A stretch of 64,000 bases of DNA from DASUPK01 sp963815665 (GCA_963815665.1 CAWFHN010000005.1:62001-126000), one strand, 5' to 3'; counted from the stretch's first letter, positions 24,463 through 33,655 are shown. Translations and numbers: made by a program. The notes: generated by a model from the letters alone, not told the origin.

Positions 24463-26658
24463 CTAGGAGGGCGGCGTGGCGGTCCCCAGCTCCTTGCCCA
24501 GTCGAGCTCGGTACGCGGCCTCCAGCCGGCGGCGGGACTCGAGGGCGGGCCAGCCCGCCATCACCGCTCCGGCCACCGCGATCAGCGCGCCGATCCAGAT
24601 CCAGCCCACCAGCGGGTTCACGATCACACGGAAGTTGGCCGGCGGCGGGGCCTGCGCGTAGTGCTGGGCGAGCGCGAGGATGGCGAGTCCCTGGGCATCC
24701 GGGGGCAGGTTCGCGAGCTGGCGATTGCCGCGGATGATCGCCGGGTTGAGCGAGGAGAGGTCGGGCTGGAAGGCGGTCCAGAGGTCCCCCCCGGCCCCGG
24801 TCTTGAGACCCACCTCGCTGGTCGACTCGCCCATGAAGTAGCGACCGATCGCCCCGGCGGTCGGGTCCTGGGTCGGGTAGTAGTTGCGCGCCGGGTTGAG
24901 CGTCGCGAAGCGCTTGCCGTCACGGGTGACGTCCAGCCGCGCCGCGAACGCGATTCGCTCGTTCTGCGGGTCCGCCGTCAGCTTCCGGTAGGCGATCGTG
25001 TAGTCGCCGACCTTGGCGGACTGGCCGACCTGCAGGCGCAGGTCGCGGTTTGTCTGGAAGCTCGAGGAGGCTGCGATCCCGATCAGGGTGAGCGCGATCC
25101 CGGCGTGGACGATGTAGCCGCCGTAGCGGCGGCGGTTGCGCCCGACGGCGTTCGCGAGCGCGCGTGGGTACGCCTCGCCCGTCAGCGCATGGCGGGTGGA
25201 TCCGGCTCGCCAGAACTCGCCGAGCAGGGCGGCGAACGTGAATGCGGCGAAGCCGAAGACGAACAGCGCCCAGAGGTGGCTCCCCGCGTCGCTCACCGCC
25301 AGCAGCACCGCGATCGTCACCGCCGTCGCGATGCCGGGCCAGACCAGCAGCCGGCGGGCCGCTCCGCCGCTCAGACGCCCCCAGGCGAAGAGCGGCCCGA
25401 TCCCGGTGAAGAGGACCAGCAGCACCCCGATCGGCGTCACGTAGCGGTCGAACCAGGGCGCCGCCAGCGAGTGGCGATCGCCGGTGAAGAACTCCGAGAC
25501 CAGCGGGAAGAAGGTCCCCCAGAAGATCACCAGCACCAGCCCCACAAGCAGCAGGTTGTTGACGAAGAAGATCGATTCGCGCGAGAGCAGCGATTCGATC
25601 CTGCGCTCCGGCCTCAGCTGGTCGAGGCGCGTGACGATCAGCAGCGTGGCGCCGATCGCCGTCACCGCGATCAGCGTCAGCAACGGCCCGCCGACCGTGG
25701 ATGCGCCGAAGGCGTGGATCGACTGCAAGACCCCCGAGCGCACCAGGAACGTACCCAGCAGGCAAAGGCAGAAGGTCGCCGAGATCAGGCTGACGTTCCA
25801 GACCTTCAGCATCCCGCGCTTCTCCTGCACCATCACCGAGTGCAGGAAGGCGGTGCCCATCAGCCAGGGCATCAGGGCCGCGTTCTCCACCGGATCCCAG
25901 CCCCAGTAGCCGCCCCAGCCGAGCTCCTCGTAGGACCAGCGGGAGCCGAGCAGCAGCCCGATGCCGAGAAAGGTCCAGGCGATCAGCGCGAAGTTGCGGG
26001 TGGTCCTGATCCAGCTCGCGTCGAGCTTGCGGACGATCAGCGCCCCGACGCAGAAGGCGAACGGGATCGACCAGAGCACGTAGCCCGAGTAGAGCATCGG
26101 GGGGTGCACCGCCATGTAGGGATTGCGCAGCAGCGGCGTCAGGCCTACGCCCTCCGCCGGGGCCGGATCGAGGTGCCCGAACGGCTGAGCCTTGACGATC
26201 ATCAGCCCGATGAAGAACGACCCGAGCCCGGCCAGGACCGCAGTCGCCCAGGGCACGATCTCGCGATGACGGCGGCGGGTCATGTAGAGCACACCGCTCG
26301 ACGCCAGCGACAGCACCCAGGCCCAGAGCAGCAGCGAGCCCTCCTGGCTCGACCACATCGCGGTCAGCTTGTAGAAGGTCGGCGTGGTCGTCGAGGAGTG
26401 ATCGGCGACCAGCGCGAAGTGGAAGTCGTCTCGGAGGAAGGCGATCTCGAGGATGACGACCGCGGTGGTGAGCAGCCCGGCCACGGCGTAGACGGCGCGG
26501 CGGGACGAATCGACCCAGCGGCGATCCCCCGTCCTTCCGCCGTAAACGCCGGCGCCCGCCGCGTAGAGCGCGCAGAGCAGGGCCGCGGCCAGCAATGCGG
26601 AGCCGAAGATCGTCAGCTGGACTGCCCCGGCGTCGTGGTGGTGAACTTGGACGGGCAC
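24463..26658 (-). CDS. ccmF: cytochrome c heme lyase CcmF
   Basis: The 731-residue polytopic protein belongs to the heme-handling CcmF/NrfE family. The tryptophan-rich WWD-type segment WGGYWGWDPVENAALMPW is intact near residue 245, and many membrane helices precede and follow it. It attaches heme carried by CcmE to apocytochromes at the outer face of the membrane. The only in-frame starts near the expected N-terminus are GTGs, the first at 26658, which makes a 46-bp overlap with the ccmE gene. The overlap and the following ccmI-like gene suggest one transcript. Confidence 0.93.
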   Translation of the reverse strand: MPVQVHHHDAGAVQLTIFGSALLAAALLCALYAAGAGVYGGRTGDRRWVDSSRRAVYAVAGLLTTAVVILEIAFLRDDFHFALVADHSSTTTPTFYKLTAMWSSQEGSLLLWAWVLSLASSGVLYMTRRRHREIVPWATAVLAGLGSFFIGLMIVKAQPFGHLDPAPAEGVGLTPLLRNPYMAVHPPMLYSGYVLWSIPFAFCVGALIVRKLDASWIRTTRNFALIAWTFLGIGLLLGSRWSYEELGWGGYWGWDPVENAALMPWLMGTAFLHSVMVQEKRGMLKVWNVSLISATFCLCLLGTFLVRSGVLQSIHAFGASTVGGPLLTLIAVTAIGATLLIVTRLDQLRPERRIESLLSRESIFFVNNLLLVGLVLVIFWGTFFPLVSEFFTGDRHSLAAPWFDRYVTPIGVLLVLFTGIGPLFAWGRLSGGAARRLLVWPGIATAVTIAVLLAVSDAGSHLWALFVFGFAAFTFAALLGEFWRAGSTRHALTGEAYPRALANAVGRNRRRYGGYIVHAGIALTLIGIAASSSFQTNRDLRLQVGQSAKVGDYTIAYRKLTADPQNERIAFAARLDVTRDGKRFATLNPARNYYPTQDPTAGAIGRYFMGESTSEVGLKTGAGGDLWTAFQPDLSSLNPAIIRGNRQLANLPPDAQGLAILALAQHYAQAPPPANFRVIVNPLVGWIWIGALIAVAGAVMAGWPALESRRRLEAAYRARLGKELGTATPPS

Positions 26659-27020
26659 TTCGTGATCAGGCTGTCGCGCTGCCCGACGAAGGTGCCGTCC
26701 TGGAGCTTGCCGGTGACGATCACCTCGCGTCCGTCCCGGAACGGATCGGGAACCGTCCCCGTATAGGCGACCGGGATCGGGTGCGACCCGTCGCGGTCGG
26801 AGATGCGGAAGTCGAGCTGGTCGCCGGAGTGGTGGATCGAGCCGGGGACGACGTCGCCCGTCAGCTCATAGGTCCCATTGGGGCTGGCCTGGAGGAGCTG
26901 AGACGGCTCCTTCGCCTCGGTCGAGGCGGAGAACGACGTGTAGACGAGGCCCGCGGCCAGGAGGACGGCGGCCGACAGGGCAACGATGAGGCGAATCTTG
27001 CGCTTGCGAGATGGGTCCAC
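26613..27020 (-). CDS. ccmE: heme chaperone CcmE, cysteine type with CxxxF
   Basis: The 135-residue protein has an N-terminal membrane anchor (RLIVALSAAVLLAAGLVY). An OB-fold domain follows, with TGDVVPGSIHH, PVAYTGTVPDPFRDG and VIVTGKL. Standard CcmE binds heme covalently through His in HxxxY; a Gram-positive/archaeal variant uses Cys in CxxxY. Here the motif is KCPSKF (C122 to F126), so the ligand type is Cys and the aromatic partner is Phe. It passes heme to CcmF, whose gene overlaps this one. Confidence 0.87.
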   Translation of the reverse strand: MDPSRKRKIRLIVALSAAVLLAAGLVYTSFSASTEAKEPSQLLQASPNGTYELTGDVVPGSIHHSGDQLDFRISDRDGSHPIPVAYTGTVPDPFRDGREVIVTGKLQDGTFVGQRDSLITKCPSKFTTTTPGQSS

Positions 27021-27063
27021 GGGCGGCTACGGATTATCGCAACCGTTACCTAAAGGCTTGGCC

Positions 27064-28728
27064 TCACGGCTCGGCGGACTCGGTTTCGACTGTGGCCGGG
27101 GAGCCGTTCGCCGTCGCCGCCGACTCGTCTTCGGGCTCGGGATCCGCCGCGGTATGCACTCGGTTTCGGCCGGCGCGCTTGGCTGAATAGAGGGCGCGAT
27201 CGGCCTTGCGAAGCAGATCCTCGCGGCCGACAGCATCGTCGGGGAATGAGGCGACGCCGAAGCTCGCGGTGATGCCCTGTTGCAGGTCCGGGATGCGAAG
27301 GTCCGAGATCGCGGACCGCAGCTTCTCGGCAACGAGCCGGCCGCTATTGGTGTCGTCACCCGGTAACAGCACCATGAACTCCTCGCCACCGTCGCGGGCC
27401 GCGAAGTCGTTCTCGCGGATGGTGTGCCCGACGGCCGAGCCGATCGCCGCAAGGACCTCGTCGCCCTTCGGGTGTCCGAAGGTGTCGTTGACTCGCTTGA
27501 AGTGGTCGAGATCGAAGAGCACGAGTGCCAGAGGCTTCGAGGTGCGAGCCGAGTTGGCGACCATGTGCTTGAAGGTGTCGTCGGCCGAGCGCTTGTTGGG
27601 TAGGCCGGTGAGCTTGTCGCTCGACGCTCGGCGCTCGGCGATCGCGAGGTTGCGCAGGTGGGCGACGACCGGTGCCGCCTCGCCGACGCTCTCGGAGACG
27701 GTCCGCTCCGTGGAATCATCGAACCGCCTCTGGCCACGAATCAAGACCGAGCCGATGACCTCGCCACCCACGATGGCCGGGACGCAGAGCGAGCGGCCGC
27801 CGATCTTTCCGCAGATGTCGCACCGCAGCAGATCGTCCGCTCCCGTGCCGCCGGTGGACGCCTTCGCGGTCCTGACGGCGAGGCAATCGTCGGGCTTGGC
27901 TCCCTCAACCGCCTTGCCCAGGGGGCTGTCCTCATCGAGGGTTGTCGTCGGCTCGAGCCGGTCGGCGCTGTTGTTGCGATTGAAGACCGAGACCTCAGAG
28001 CCGGGCACCGAGCGCTCGAGATGGGCCTGCACCAGGCTGTACGCCTCCGGCTCGGTGCGAGCCGCCTGCAGGCCCTCGCCGAAGCGCCGGATCCGGCGAC
28101 GGCGGCGGTCGGCGCGTCGCGCGGCGAGCCCAAGGGCGATGATCACGAGACCCAGGACACCGATCGCGCCGAGAGAAACCAGGCTGGTCTCCCTCTGGGT
28201 GCTGCGGCGCTCCTCGTCGATCACGGACGAGACGTGAGCATTCGAGGCGATCACTTGGTCGAAGGCTCGGATTCTGCGCTGCTGATCGGCGATCGATCCC
28301 TGATGGCCGGTTGCCTGACGCTGGTGCACGGCCTTCGCGTCGAGCGTCTGCTGGACTTTGACCAACTTCGCCAGCTGATTCACCGCTGCCTGCTCGTTGC
28401 CGCTGCTCGCAATGTCCTTCAGGCGGGTCACGGCCCGCTCGACTTGGAGCTGCGCCCCCTCGTACTGCCCCAGCGTCCGCGGATCACCACTGACGACGAA
28501 TGCCTCGGTGCCTTCCACCAGCCTGTGCATCGCGTCCTGTACGGACTGGTTGGCAGTGTTCTCGTTGAACGACTCGTCGCCGGTTCGGCGCTGGGTCCGA
28601 TCTGTCAACACGATCGCCGCGGCGATCGCCACGACGAGCCCGCAGAGCAGCCAAAGATTCGAGGCACGAAACCTCACATTTTTGGTATCGACGGCCCCAG
28701 CCGTGCGTATTACCGTAGAAACCCGCAT
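27064..28728 (-). CDS. membrane diguanylate cyclase (GAF-GGDEF)
   Basis: About 554 residues. Two membrane helices (25-42 and near 190-212) flank an extracytoplasmic helical sensor region of about 150 residues with CHASE3-like character. A GAF-like domain follows, containing a cysteine cluster (RCDICGKIGGRSLC), then a GGDEF domain. The active site reads GGEEF (from residue 447) and an RxxD inhibitory site (REND) lies 5 residues upstream, as in feedback-regulated enzymes. It makes c-di-GMP from two GTP. I choose ATG 28728 over earlier starts because it gives a short N-terminus before TM1. Confidence 0.88.
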   Translation of the reverse strand: MRVSTVIRTAGAVDTKNVRFRASNLWLLCGLVVAIAAAIVLTDRTQRRTGDESFNENTANQSVQDAMHRLVEGTEAFVVSGDPRTLGQYEGAQLQVERAVTRLKDIASSGNEQAAVNQLAKLVKVQQTLDAKAVHQRQATGHQGSIADQQRRIRAFDQVIASNAHVSSVIDEERRSTQRETSLVSLGAIGVLGLVIIALGLAARRADRRRRRIRRFGEGLQAARTEPEAYSLVQAHLERSVPGSEVSVFNRNNSADRLEPTTTLDEDSPLGKAVEGAKPDDCLAVRTAKASTGGTGADDLLRCDICGKIGGRSLCVPAIVGGEVIGSVLIRGQRRFDDSTERTVSESVGEAAPVVAHLRNLAIAERRASSDKLTGLPNKRSADDTFKHMVANSARTSKPLALVLFDLDHFKRVNDTFGHPKGDEVLAAIGSAVGHTIRENDFAARDGGEEFMVLLPGDDTNSGRLVAEKLRSAISDLRIPDLQQGITASFGVASFPDDAVGREDLLRKADRALYSAKRAGRNRVHTAADPEPEDESAATANGSPATVETESAEP

Positions 28729-28750
28729 CCCACCGCGACAATCAGGCGAA

Positions 28751-29878
28751 CTAACGCCCGAGCTTGCGGAGGGCCGAGCGAACGGCGAAGAAGCTCGGGC
28801 GGGGCGAGAAGTCACGCCGGAGCAGGCCGAAGCGGTTGTCCCAGACGTTCGTGTCGTTCCCGGCGTCGCGCAGGTCGTAAGCGGTGAGGCCCTTGACGTA
28901 GCGCCAACCGGCTGCCGCGCGGAAGCTGTCAGCGAGCGATCGCGCCTGGCGGCCCTCCGAGACGCAGTGGGGCCGGGTGGGACAGACAGAGTAACCGAAC
29001 TCGGTCAGCCAGAGGCCCTTCGAGCGATTGCCCGCCGCGAGCATGGCCCGGTGAATCGAGTCGACGCGGTTCTCGAAGAGGTCGCGGTGCTCCTTCCAGC
29101 GGCTCCGGGGAGTGAAGCCCGCATTCATCTGGAAGTCATAGGGGTGGATCGAGATGCCGTCGTAGCCGCGGATCCCGTCGGCGTAGAGCCGGCGCAGGTA
29201 GCCGACGTCGGCGGCGCCGATCGAGCCGACCAGCATCTGCGTCCGCGAGCCGATGCGATTCGCGGCCGCGGTCGCGGCGTTTGCCAGCGCCACGTAGTCG
29301 GATGCGGAGCCGTGCCAGAAGCCGGTCAGGTTCGGCTCGTTCCAGACCTCGAGGGCGTGGATACCGGGCCAGCGCTGAAGCATCCTCTCGACGATCGACC
29401 CGTAGGTCGCAGGGTCGTTGGGCGGATCGACGGTGCCGGCCCCGGGCGGGCACTTGGTTTGCGGGCCATCCGCCGCGGCCCAGCACGGCGTGATCATCAA
29501 CGTGACCAGCACCTTGATCTGACACGAGGAGGCCTGGCCGAGCACCTGATCGATGCGGCTCGCGTAGCCCTCGTCGATGCGGCCCTGGACCGGCTCGAGC
29601 CGGTTCCACTTGACGGTGAACCGCACCAGGTCGGCGTCCACGCGGCACGCCGACTCGAGCTCGCGGGCCGAGGTCGCGTCGTCCATCCCCGCCGAGCCGG
29701 GCCACTCCCAGTTCGGCGTCAGGTTGACGCCGCGGAGCTGCTTTGCGGCACGCGGACCCGCCTTGTCCGCCTTGCGCTTCGCGGCGACGTCACCTGCCCA
29801 GATCCCGGCGGCGATCGCGACGAGCGCGATCGCCGTGCAGAGCATTGAGATTCGAGTTCTCTGGACGGTCGCGCTCAT
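28751..29878 (-). CDS. secreted TIM-barrel glycoside hydrolase (clan GH-A)
   Basis: The 375-residue protein has an N-terminal signal or membrane anchor (MLCTAIALVAIAAGIWAG) and a single TIM-barrel domain. The acid/base Glu lies in EVWNEPN (E181) and the nucleophile Glu in LWLTEFGYS (E293), which is the clan GH-A arrangement seen in GH5, GH39 and relatives. SIHPYD precedes the second half. It probably cleaves a polysaccharide or glycoside outside the cell. The exact family and substrate are not evident. A similar second enzyme is encoded at 41.1-42.2 kb. Confidence 0.8.
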   Translation of the reverse strand: MSATVQRTRISMLCTAIALVAIAAGIWAGDVAAKRKADKAGPRAAKQLRGVNLTPNWEWPGSAGMDDATSARELESACRVDADLVRFTVKWNRLEPVQGRIDEGYASRIDQVLGQASSCQIKVLVTLMITPCWAAADGPQTKCPPGAGTVDPPNDPATYGSIVERMLQRWPGIHALEVWNEPNLTGFWHGSASDYVALANAATAAANRIGSRTQMLVGSIGAADVGYLRRLYADGIRGYDGISIHPYDFQMNAGFTPRSRWKEHRDLFENRVDSIHRAMLAAGNRSKGLWLTEFGYSVCPTRPHCVSEGRQARSLADSFRAAAGWRYVKGLTAYDLRDAGNDTNVWDNRFGLLRRDFSPRPSFFAVRSALRKLGR

Positions 29879-29919
29879 CGGGCTTTCCGGCTACGGCTCT
29901 TCCCTGTGGAAGCTTTGGT

Positions 29920-29965
29920 GGGCATCCTTGCCCTGAGCTTTTCCAAGCCGGGCATCCTTGCCCTG
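29920..29965. repeat. two tandem copies of a GGGCATCCTTGCCCTG palindromic repeat
   Basis: GGGCATCCTTGCCCTG occurs at 29920-29935 and again at 29950-29965. Each copy folds as a 5-bp stem (GGGCA/TGCCC) with a TCCT loop. They lie in the 234-bp gap between divergent genes. Nothing else recognisable is in that gap. It may be a small intergenic palindromic repeat element. Confidence 0.6.
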
Positions 29966-30112
29966 CTGTCATCGTCGCCAAGGCCAGAGCGCCCGACATC
30001 TGCAATTGGCCGCAGAGCTGGTAGGTGAAGTCCCGCACGGCACCAGCTATTGACGACCCCGCGATACCGACAATGACGGCCTGAGCCGAGGGCGGCTAGC
30101 CTCCGTGCCGCC

Positions 30113-30832
30113 TTGGCGACGCTGGACCCAGTCGTGATCCTCTGCGGGGGGCGGGGCACCCGCCTGAGCGAGCGAACCGAGTCGATCCCGAAGGCGCTGG
30201 TCGAGATCGGCGGCCGCCCCATCCTATGGCACGTGATCTCGATCTACGCCGAGCAGGGTTTCTCGCGGTTCCTGCTGCTCACCGGCTACAAGGGGGAGCA
30301 GATCTCCAGCTGGGTTGCCGGGACCCCCTGGCCCGATGGGGTCGAGGTGAGCTGCATCGACACCGGCCTCGACACTCCGACCGGCGGCCGCATCAAGGCG
30401 GCGCAGGATCGGATCGGGAGCGAGCCCTTCTCCGCCACCTACGCCGACGGGGTCGCGGACATCGACCTGGCCGCGCTGGACGGCTTCCACCGCGGGGGCG
30501 GTTCCGTCGCGACGATGACGGTGGTGCGCCCCGAGCTCCAATTCGGCGTGGCGGATCTCGGCGACGGGGATCGGGTCCGGGGCTTCCACGAGAAGCCGCG
30601 GGTCGACAGCTGGATCAACGGCGGCTTCTTCTGCTTCGAACCCGGGGTCTTCGATTACCTCGCCGAGGACAGCGTCCTCGAGCGCGAGCCGCTCGAGAGG
30701 CTCGCCGCCGACGGGCAGCTGCGGGCGTTCCGGCATGAGGGGTTCTGGGACTGCATGGATACCTACAAGGACGCCGTCCTGCTCAACGACCTGTGGGAGA
30801 GCGGCGACCCCCCCTGGCAGGCGACGCCGTGA
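30113..30832 (+). CDS. rfbF: sugar-phosphate nucleotidylyltransferase (glucose-1-phosphate cytidylyltransferase-like)
   Basis: The 239-residue enzyme has the nucleotidyltransferase signature VILCGGRGTRLSE, followed by SIPKALVEIGGRPILWHV. The catalytic-metal YADGVADIDL and the C-terminal WDCMDTYKD motif typical of the RfbF branch are also present. It would form CDP-glucose or another NDP-sugar from a sugar-1-phosphate. The start is TTG. The stop overlaps the GTG start of an NDP-sugar dehydratase gene (GTGA), the classic rfbF-rfbG pair. The nucleotide specificity is an inference from the pairing. Confidence 0.82.
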   Translation: MATLDPVVILCGGRGTRLSERTESIPKALVEIGGRPILWHVISIYAEQGFSRFLLLTGYKGEQISSWVAGTPWPDGVEVSCIDTGLDTPTGGRIKAAQDRIGSEPFSATYADGVADIDLAALDGFHRGGGSVATMTVVRPELQFGVADLGDGDRVRGFHEKPRVDSWINGGFFCFEPGVFDYLAEDSVLEREPLERLAADGQLRAFRHEGFWDCMDTYKDAVLLNDLWESGDPPWQATP

Positions 30833-31794
30833 GGGCGCTGGTCACCGGGGCGAGGGGATTCGCTGGGTCCTGGGTCGCCAGGGCACTGCTCGACTCGGGG
30901 GCGGATGTGACCTCCCTCGATCGCGGCGGCGATCCGCCGAGCGGGCTCGAGCTGCTGGGCATCGCGGGCGCCGTCCACGATGTCACCGGCGACCTGCGCG
31001 ACGGCGATCAGATCCTGTCCGTCCTCCGCGAGGACTCGATCGACACGGTCTTCCACCTCGCGGCCCAGGCGATCGTCGGCGACGCGAACGCGTCCCCCGT
31101 CCCGACCTTCGAGGCCAACATCCAGGGAAGCTGGGTGCTGCTGGAGGCCTGCCGGCAGGCCGATGTCGGCGCGGTGGTCGTCGCCTCGTCCGACAAGGCC
31201 TACGGCCCCCACGACGAGCTGCCCTACACCGAGGGCTCGGCCCTGCAGCCGATCTATCCCTACGACGTCTCGAAGGCGGCGACCGACCTGATCGCACGCA
31301 GCTACTGGCACACCCACGGACTGCCGGTGGCGGTCACCCGCCTGGCCAACATCTACGGCGGCGGCGACCGCAACTTCTCCCGGCTGATCCCGGAGGCGGT
31401 CACCGCCGTGCTCGACGGGCGCCGCCCGGTGATCCGCTCGGACGGCTCGCCGGAGCGCGACTTCCTCTACGTCGAGGACGCGGCCTCCGCCTATCTGGCG
31501 ATCGCCGAGGCGCTGGCCGGCGGCCGAGCGGCGGGCGAGGCCTTCAACGCGGGCTGGGGCCGCCCGACCCCGGTGCGCGAGGTGGTGGAGACGATCTGCG
31601 AGCTGGGACCCGGCGACGTCGAGCCGGACTACCGCGGCGCCGGCAACCCCGGCGGGGAGATCGAGCGCCAGTACCTCGACTCGACCAAGATCCGCGCGGA
31701 GATCGGCTGGGAGCCGAGCGTCGAGCTCCGGGATGGCCTGGGCCGAACCCTCGACTGGTACCGCGCTCATCCCGAGGTGAGGCCCGGTTCGTGA
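30829..31794 (+). CDS. rfbG: NDP-sugar 4,6-dehydratase/epimerase (CDP-glucose 4,6-dehydratase-like)
   Basis: The 321-residue extended SDR has the NAD-binding TGARGFAGSW near residue 6. It also has SSDKAYGPHD (catalytic Ser/Asp region), YPYDVSK (catalytic Tyr and Lys) and RLANIYGGGD. It would convert CDP-glucose to the 4-keto-6-deoxy sugar that begins 3,6-dideoxyhexose pathways. No downstream deoxysugar genes (rfbH type) are present, so another NDP-hexose is possible. It starts at a GTG that overlaps the preceding nucleotidyltransferase stop, which points to co-translation. Confidence 0.78.
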   Translation: MRALVTGARGFAGSWVARALLDSGADVTSLDRGGDPPSGLELLGIAGAVHDVTGDLRDGDQILSVLREDSIDTVFHLAAQAIVGDANASPVPTFEANIQGSWVLLEACRQADVGAVVVASSDKAYGPHDELPYTEGSALQPIYPYDVSKAATDLIARSYWHTHGLPVAVTRLANIYGGGDRNFSRLIPEAVTAVLDGRRPVIRSDGSPERDFLYVEDAASAYLAIAEALAGGRAAGEAFNAGWGRPTPVREVVETICELGPGDVEPDYRGAGNPGGEIERQYLDSTKIRAEIGWEPSVELRDGLGRTLDWYRAHPEVRPGS

Positions 31795-31825
31795 GCGCTA
31801 CGAGCAGCCCGGCTAGGCTGAGCGG

Positions 31826-32380
31826 ATGCCGACCCCCCGGAAGGCCGCCGCGCTGTTGCGCTTCATCTGGCTCCGTCTCCGCTGCCGTGACTTCGATGGC
31901 CGGCCGTTCTTCATCGGGCCGCGCTCGAGGTTCCGCGTCTCACGCAGTGCGCGCGTCGCCGTCGGCCGGCATGTGACCCTGGTTCGCGACTTCGACGGCC
32001 GCCTCAGGGGCGAGCTCGAGGTCGGTGACTACGTCTGGTTCTCGCCAGGCTGCACCCTCGCCGTCCACGAGAGCGTCTCGATCGGCAGCAACTGCGTCTT
32101 CGCCGAGTACGTCTCCATTCACGACAACAACCACGCCGGGGGCGCGCTCCAGGAGCCGCTGGCGGGGCGGGGGTTCGAGACGGCGCCGATCAGGATCGGC
32201 CGGAACGTCTGGGTCGGCGCGAAGGCGACGATCCTGAAGGGCGTGACGATCGGCGACAACGCGATCGTCGGCGCCAATTCCGTGGTCACCCGGGACGTCC
32301 CGGCCGGCGCTACGGTCGCGGGCGCTCCTGCACGTGAGCTCGGCCCAGCGCAAACTCGACAAGGCGCCCTAAGGGCCTGA
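31826..32380 (+). CDS. left-handed beta-helix (hexapeptide) acyltransferase
   Basis: The 184-residue protein consists of a basic N-terminal stretch of about 50 residues and then hexapeptide repeats. It ends in the usual catalytic His/Asn-rich turn (SIHDNNHAGGALQEP) and the cap IGDNAIVGANSVVTRDVPAGATVAGAPAREL. Such proteins transfer acetyl or other acyl groups to sugars in surface polysaccharide or cap synthesis. It lies 31 bp after the NDP-sugar genes on the same strand and probably belongs to the same pathway. Its 3' end overlaps a convergent gene by about 70 bp. Confidence 0.82.
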   Translation: MPTPRKAAALLRFIWLRLRCRDFDGRPFFIGPRSRFRVSRSARVAVGRHVTLVRDFDGRLRGELEVGDYVWFSPGCTLAVHESVSIGSNCVFAEYVSIHDNNHAGGALQEPLAGRGFETAPIRIGRNVWVGAKATILKGVTIGDNAIVGANSVVTRDVPAGATVAGAPARELGPAQTRQGALRA

Positions 32381-32678
32381 ACGGGAGCAGCGTCGTGGCG
32401 ACGTTGCGCCCGAGCTCCGCGAAATCGAGCTTCTGAATCAGCTCCTCCGCCTCCTCCCTCTCCTTGTTCGAGAGCCGCGACGGGCGGCCCCGCGACCTGC
32501 GGATCAGCTCTCGGAGCCTGCGCCGCTCGTCCGGCTCGAGCCGGCGCCAGTGGCGGTTGGCGAGCCAGGTGACCTGGATAGCCGCGATGAACCAGAGGCG
32601 CTCGGCCAGCCAGCGGCTGCGGGCGGCGGCGCGCCTGCCGCTCCACGCGATCAGCCGGTTGACGCCGCGAAAGAACAT
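32310..32678 (-). CDS. small basic helical protein, conserved-hypothetical type
   Basis: About 122 residues beginning MFFRGVNRLIAWSGRRAAAR. It is rich in Arg and Glu, predicted helical, with no membrane helix or catalytic motif. A central stretch, RRLEPDERRRLRELIRRSRGR, looks like a nucleic-acid- or membrane-surface-binding helix. ATG 32678 lies 11 bp after the stop of the esterase gene, so they are probably co-transcribed. Its 3' end overlaps the convergent acyltransferase gene by about 70 bp. I do not recognise the family. Confidence 0.6.
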   Translation of the reverse strand: MFFRGVNRLIAWSGRRAAARSRWLAERLWFIAAIQVTWLANRHWRRLEPDERRRLRELIRRSRGRPSRLSNKEREEAEELIQKLDFAELGRNVATTLLPFRPLGRLVEFALGRAHVQERPRP

Positions 32679-32689
32679 CGCCCCTTTGG

Positions 32690-33655
32690 TTACCCCGAAC
32701 GGTGCCGCGCATGCCGCCACATCGGAGGATGGGGAAGGACGCGCATCAGGTACGGCAGGGCCTCGGCGAGATCGTGCTTCGCGTAGGCGGCCGCGTGTGT
32801 GCCAGGCCGGTCGACGAAGACATGTGGGATCCCGAGCTCGGTCAGCCGGCGATCGAGGTTGAGGTTCGTCTGCTCGATGTCCGCCTCGAACGGATCGGGG
32901 CCTCCGCCGTACGCCCCGCCCGGCTGCCCGTTCCCGGTGAAGAGCAGCACCCGGGTGTACCCGAGCAGGGGTGCGAGGTCGACTGGGTTATGCACCTGCC
33001 ATCGTGCCTCCTGGGTCTCGGGCGGGCCCCATACGGCCGGGTTGCCCGCGGGCGTTCGCTGAGTCTCGAACACCGACCGGAGCGGCGGGTAGTCCGAGTC
33101 GACCGAGCCCGAGAAGCTCGCCGCGACCGAGAACAGCCCAGGGTGCCGCGCCGCGTAGCTGAGCGCGCCGAAGCCGCCCATCGAGTACCCGGCGACCGCT
33201 CGGGCCCGGCCGACGGCCTTGGCGCGGAAGCGGGAGTCGATCCAGGGGATCAGCTCACCCGTGTGGTAGGTCTCCCACATCGGCGGCCCTCCCTCGCCGT
33301 CGTTCCACCAATCGGAGTAGAAGCCGTATGCGCCCGCGTCGGGCGTGACCACGATCAGCGGCATCCGCTTCGTCAAGCTCAGCGCGGTCTTGGTCCAGCT
33401 CGCGTAGTTGCCATTGGCGCCGTGCAGCAGATAGAGGACGGAGTAGCGCCGCTTGTCATCGCGGTAGCCGTTGGGCAGCACCACCCTGACGTGGGTGGGC
33501 TCGCTGAGCGACGACGTCGAGAGCGTGAACTCGAGCAGCCGCGGCTTCAGGCGAGCCGCGCTCTGCACGTCCAGTGCCTCCGCCGAGGCGGCTGGCGGGA
33601 GCACGACGATCAGCGCGAGGGCGAGTGTGGACGCGAGGCGGCGGGCTCGGCTCAT
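32690..33655 (-). CDS. secreted esterase (antigen 85/esterase D-like alpha/beta hydrolase)
   Basis: The 321-residue protein has a signal peptide (ALALIVVLPPAASA). The mature part matches the esterase/antigen-85 branch: YSVLYLLHGANGNYASWTK, then VVTPDAGAYGFYSDW, and the nucleophile elbow AGYSMGGFGALSYAAR. A histidine-containing C-terminal stretch, GTHAAAYAKHDLAEALPYL, could supply the third catalytic residue. It would hydrolyse or transfer acyl groups outside the cell. The ATG start at 33655 is the only one that gives a normal signal peptide. A small helical gene follows 11 bp downstream. Confidence 0.8.
   Translation of the reverse strand: MSRARRLASTLALALIVVLPPAASAEALDVQSAARLKPRLLEFTLSTSSLSEPTHVRVVLPNGYRDDKRRYSVLYLLHGANGNYASWTKTALSLTKRMPLIVVTPDAGAYGFYSDWWNDGEGGPPMWETYHTGELIPWIDSRFRAKAVGRARAVAGYSMGGFGALSYAARHPGLFSVAASFSGSVDSDYPPLRSVFETQRTPAGNPAVWGPPETQEARWQVHNPVDLAPLLGYTRVLLFTGNGQPGGAYGGGPDPFEADIEQTNLNLDRRLTELGIPHVFVDRPGTHAAAYAKHDLAEALPYLMRVLPHPPMWRHARHRSG

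Noticed and set aside
24259..26766. An 835-codon open frame antisense to ccmF
   Set aside because: The minus-strand frame encodes an unmistakable CcmF with the WWD segment; the plus-strand product is only charged low-complexity sequence.
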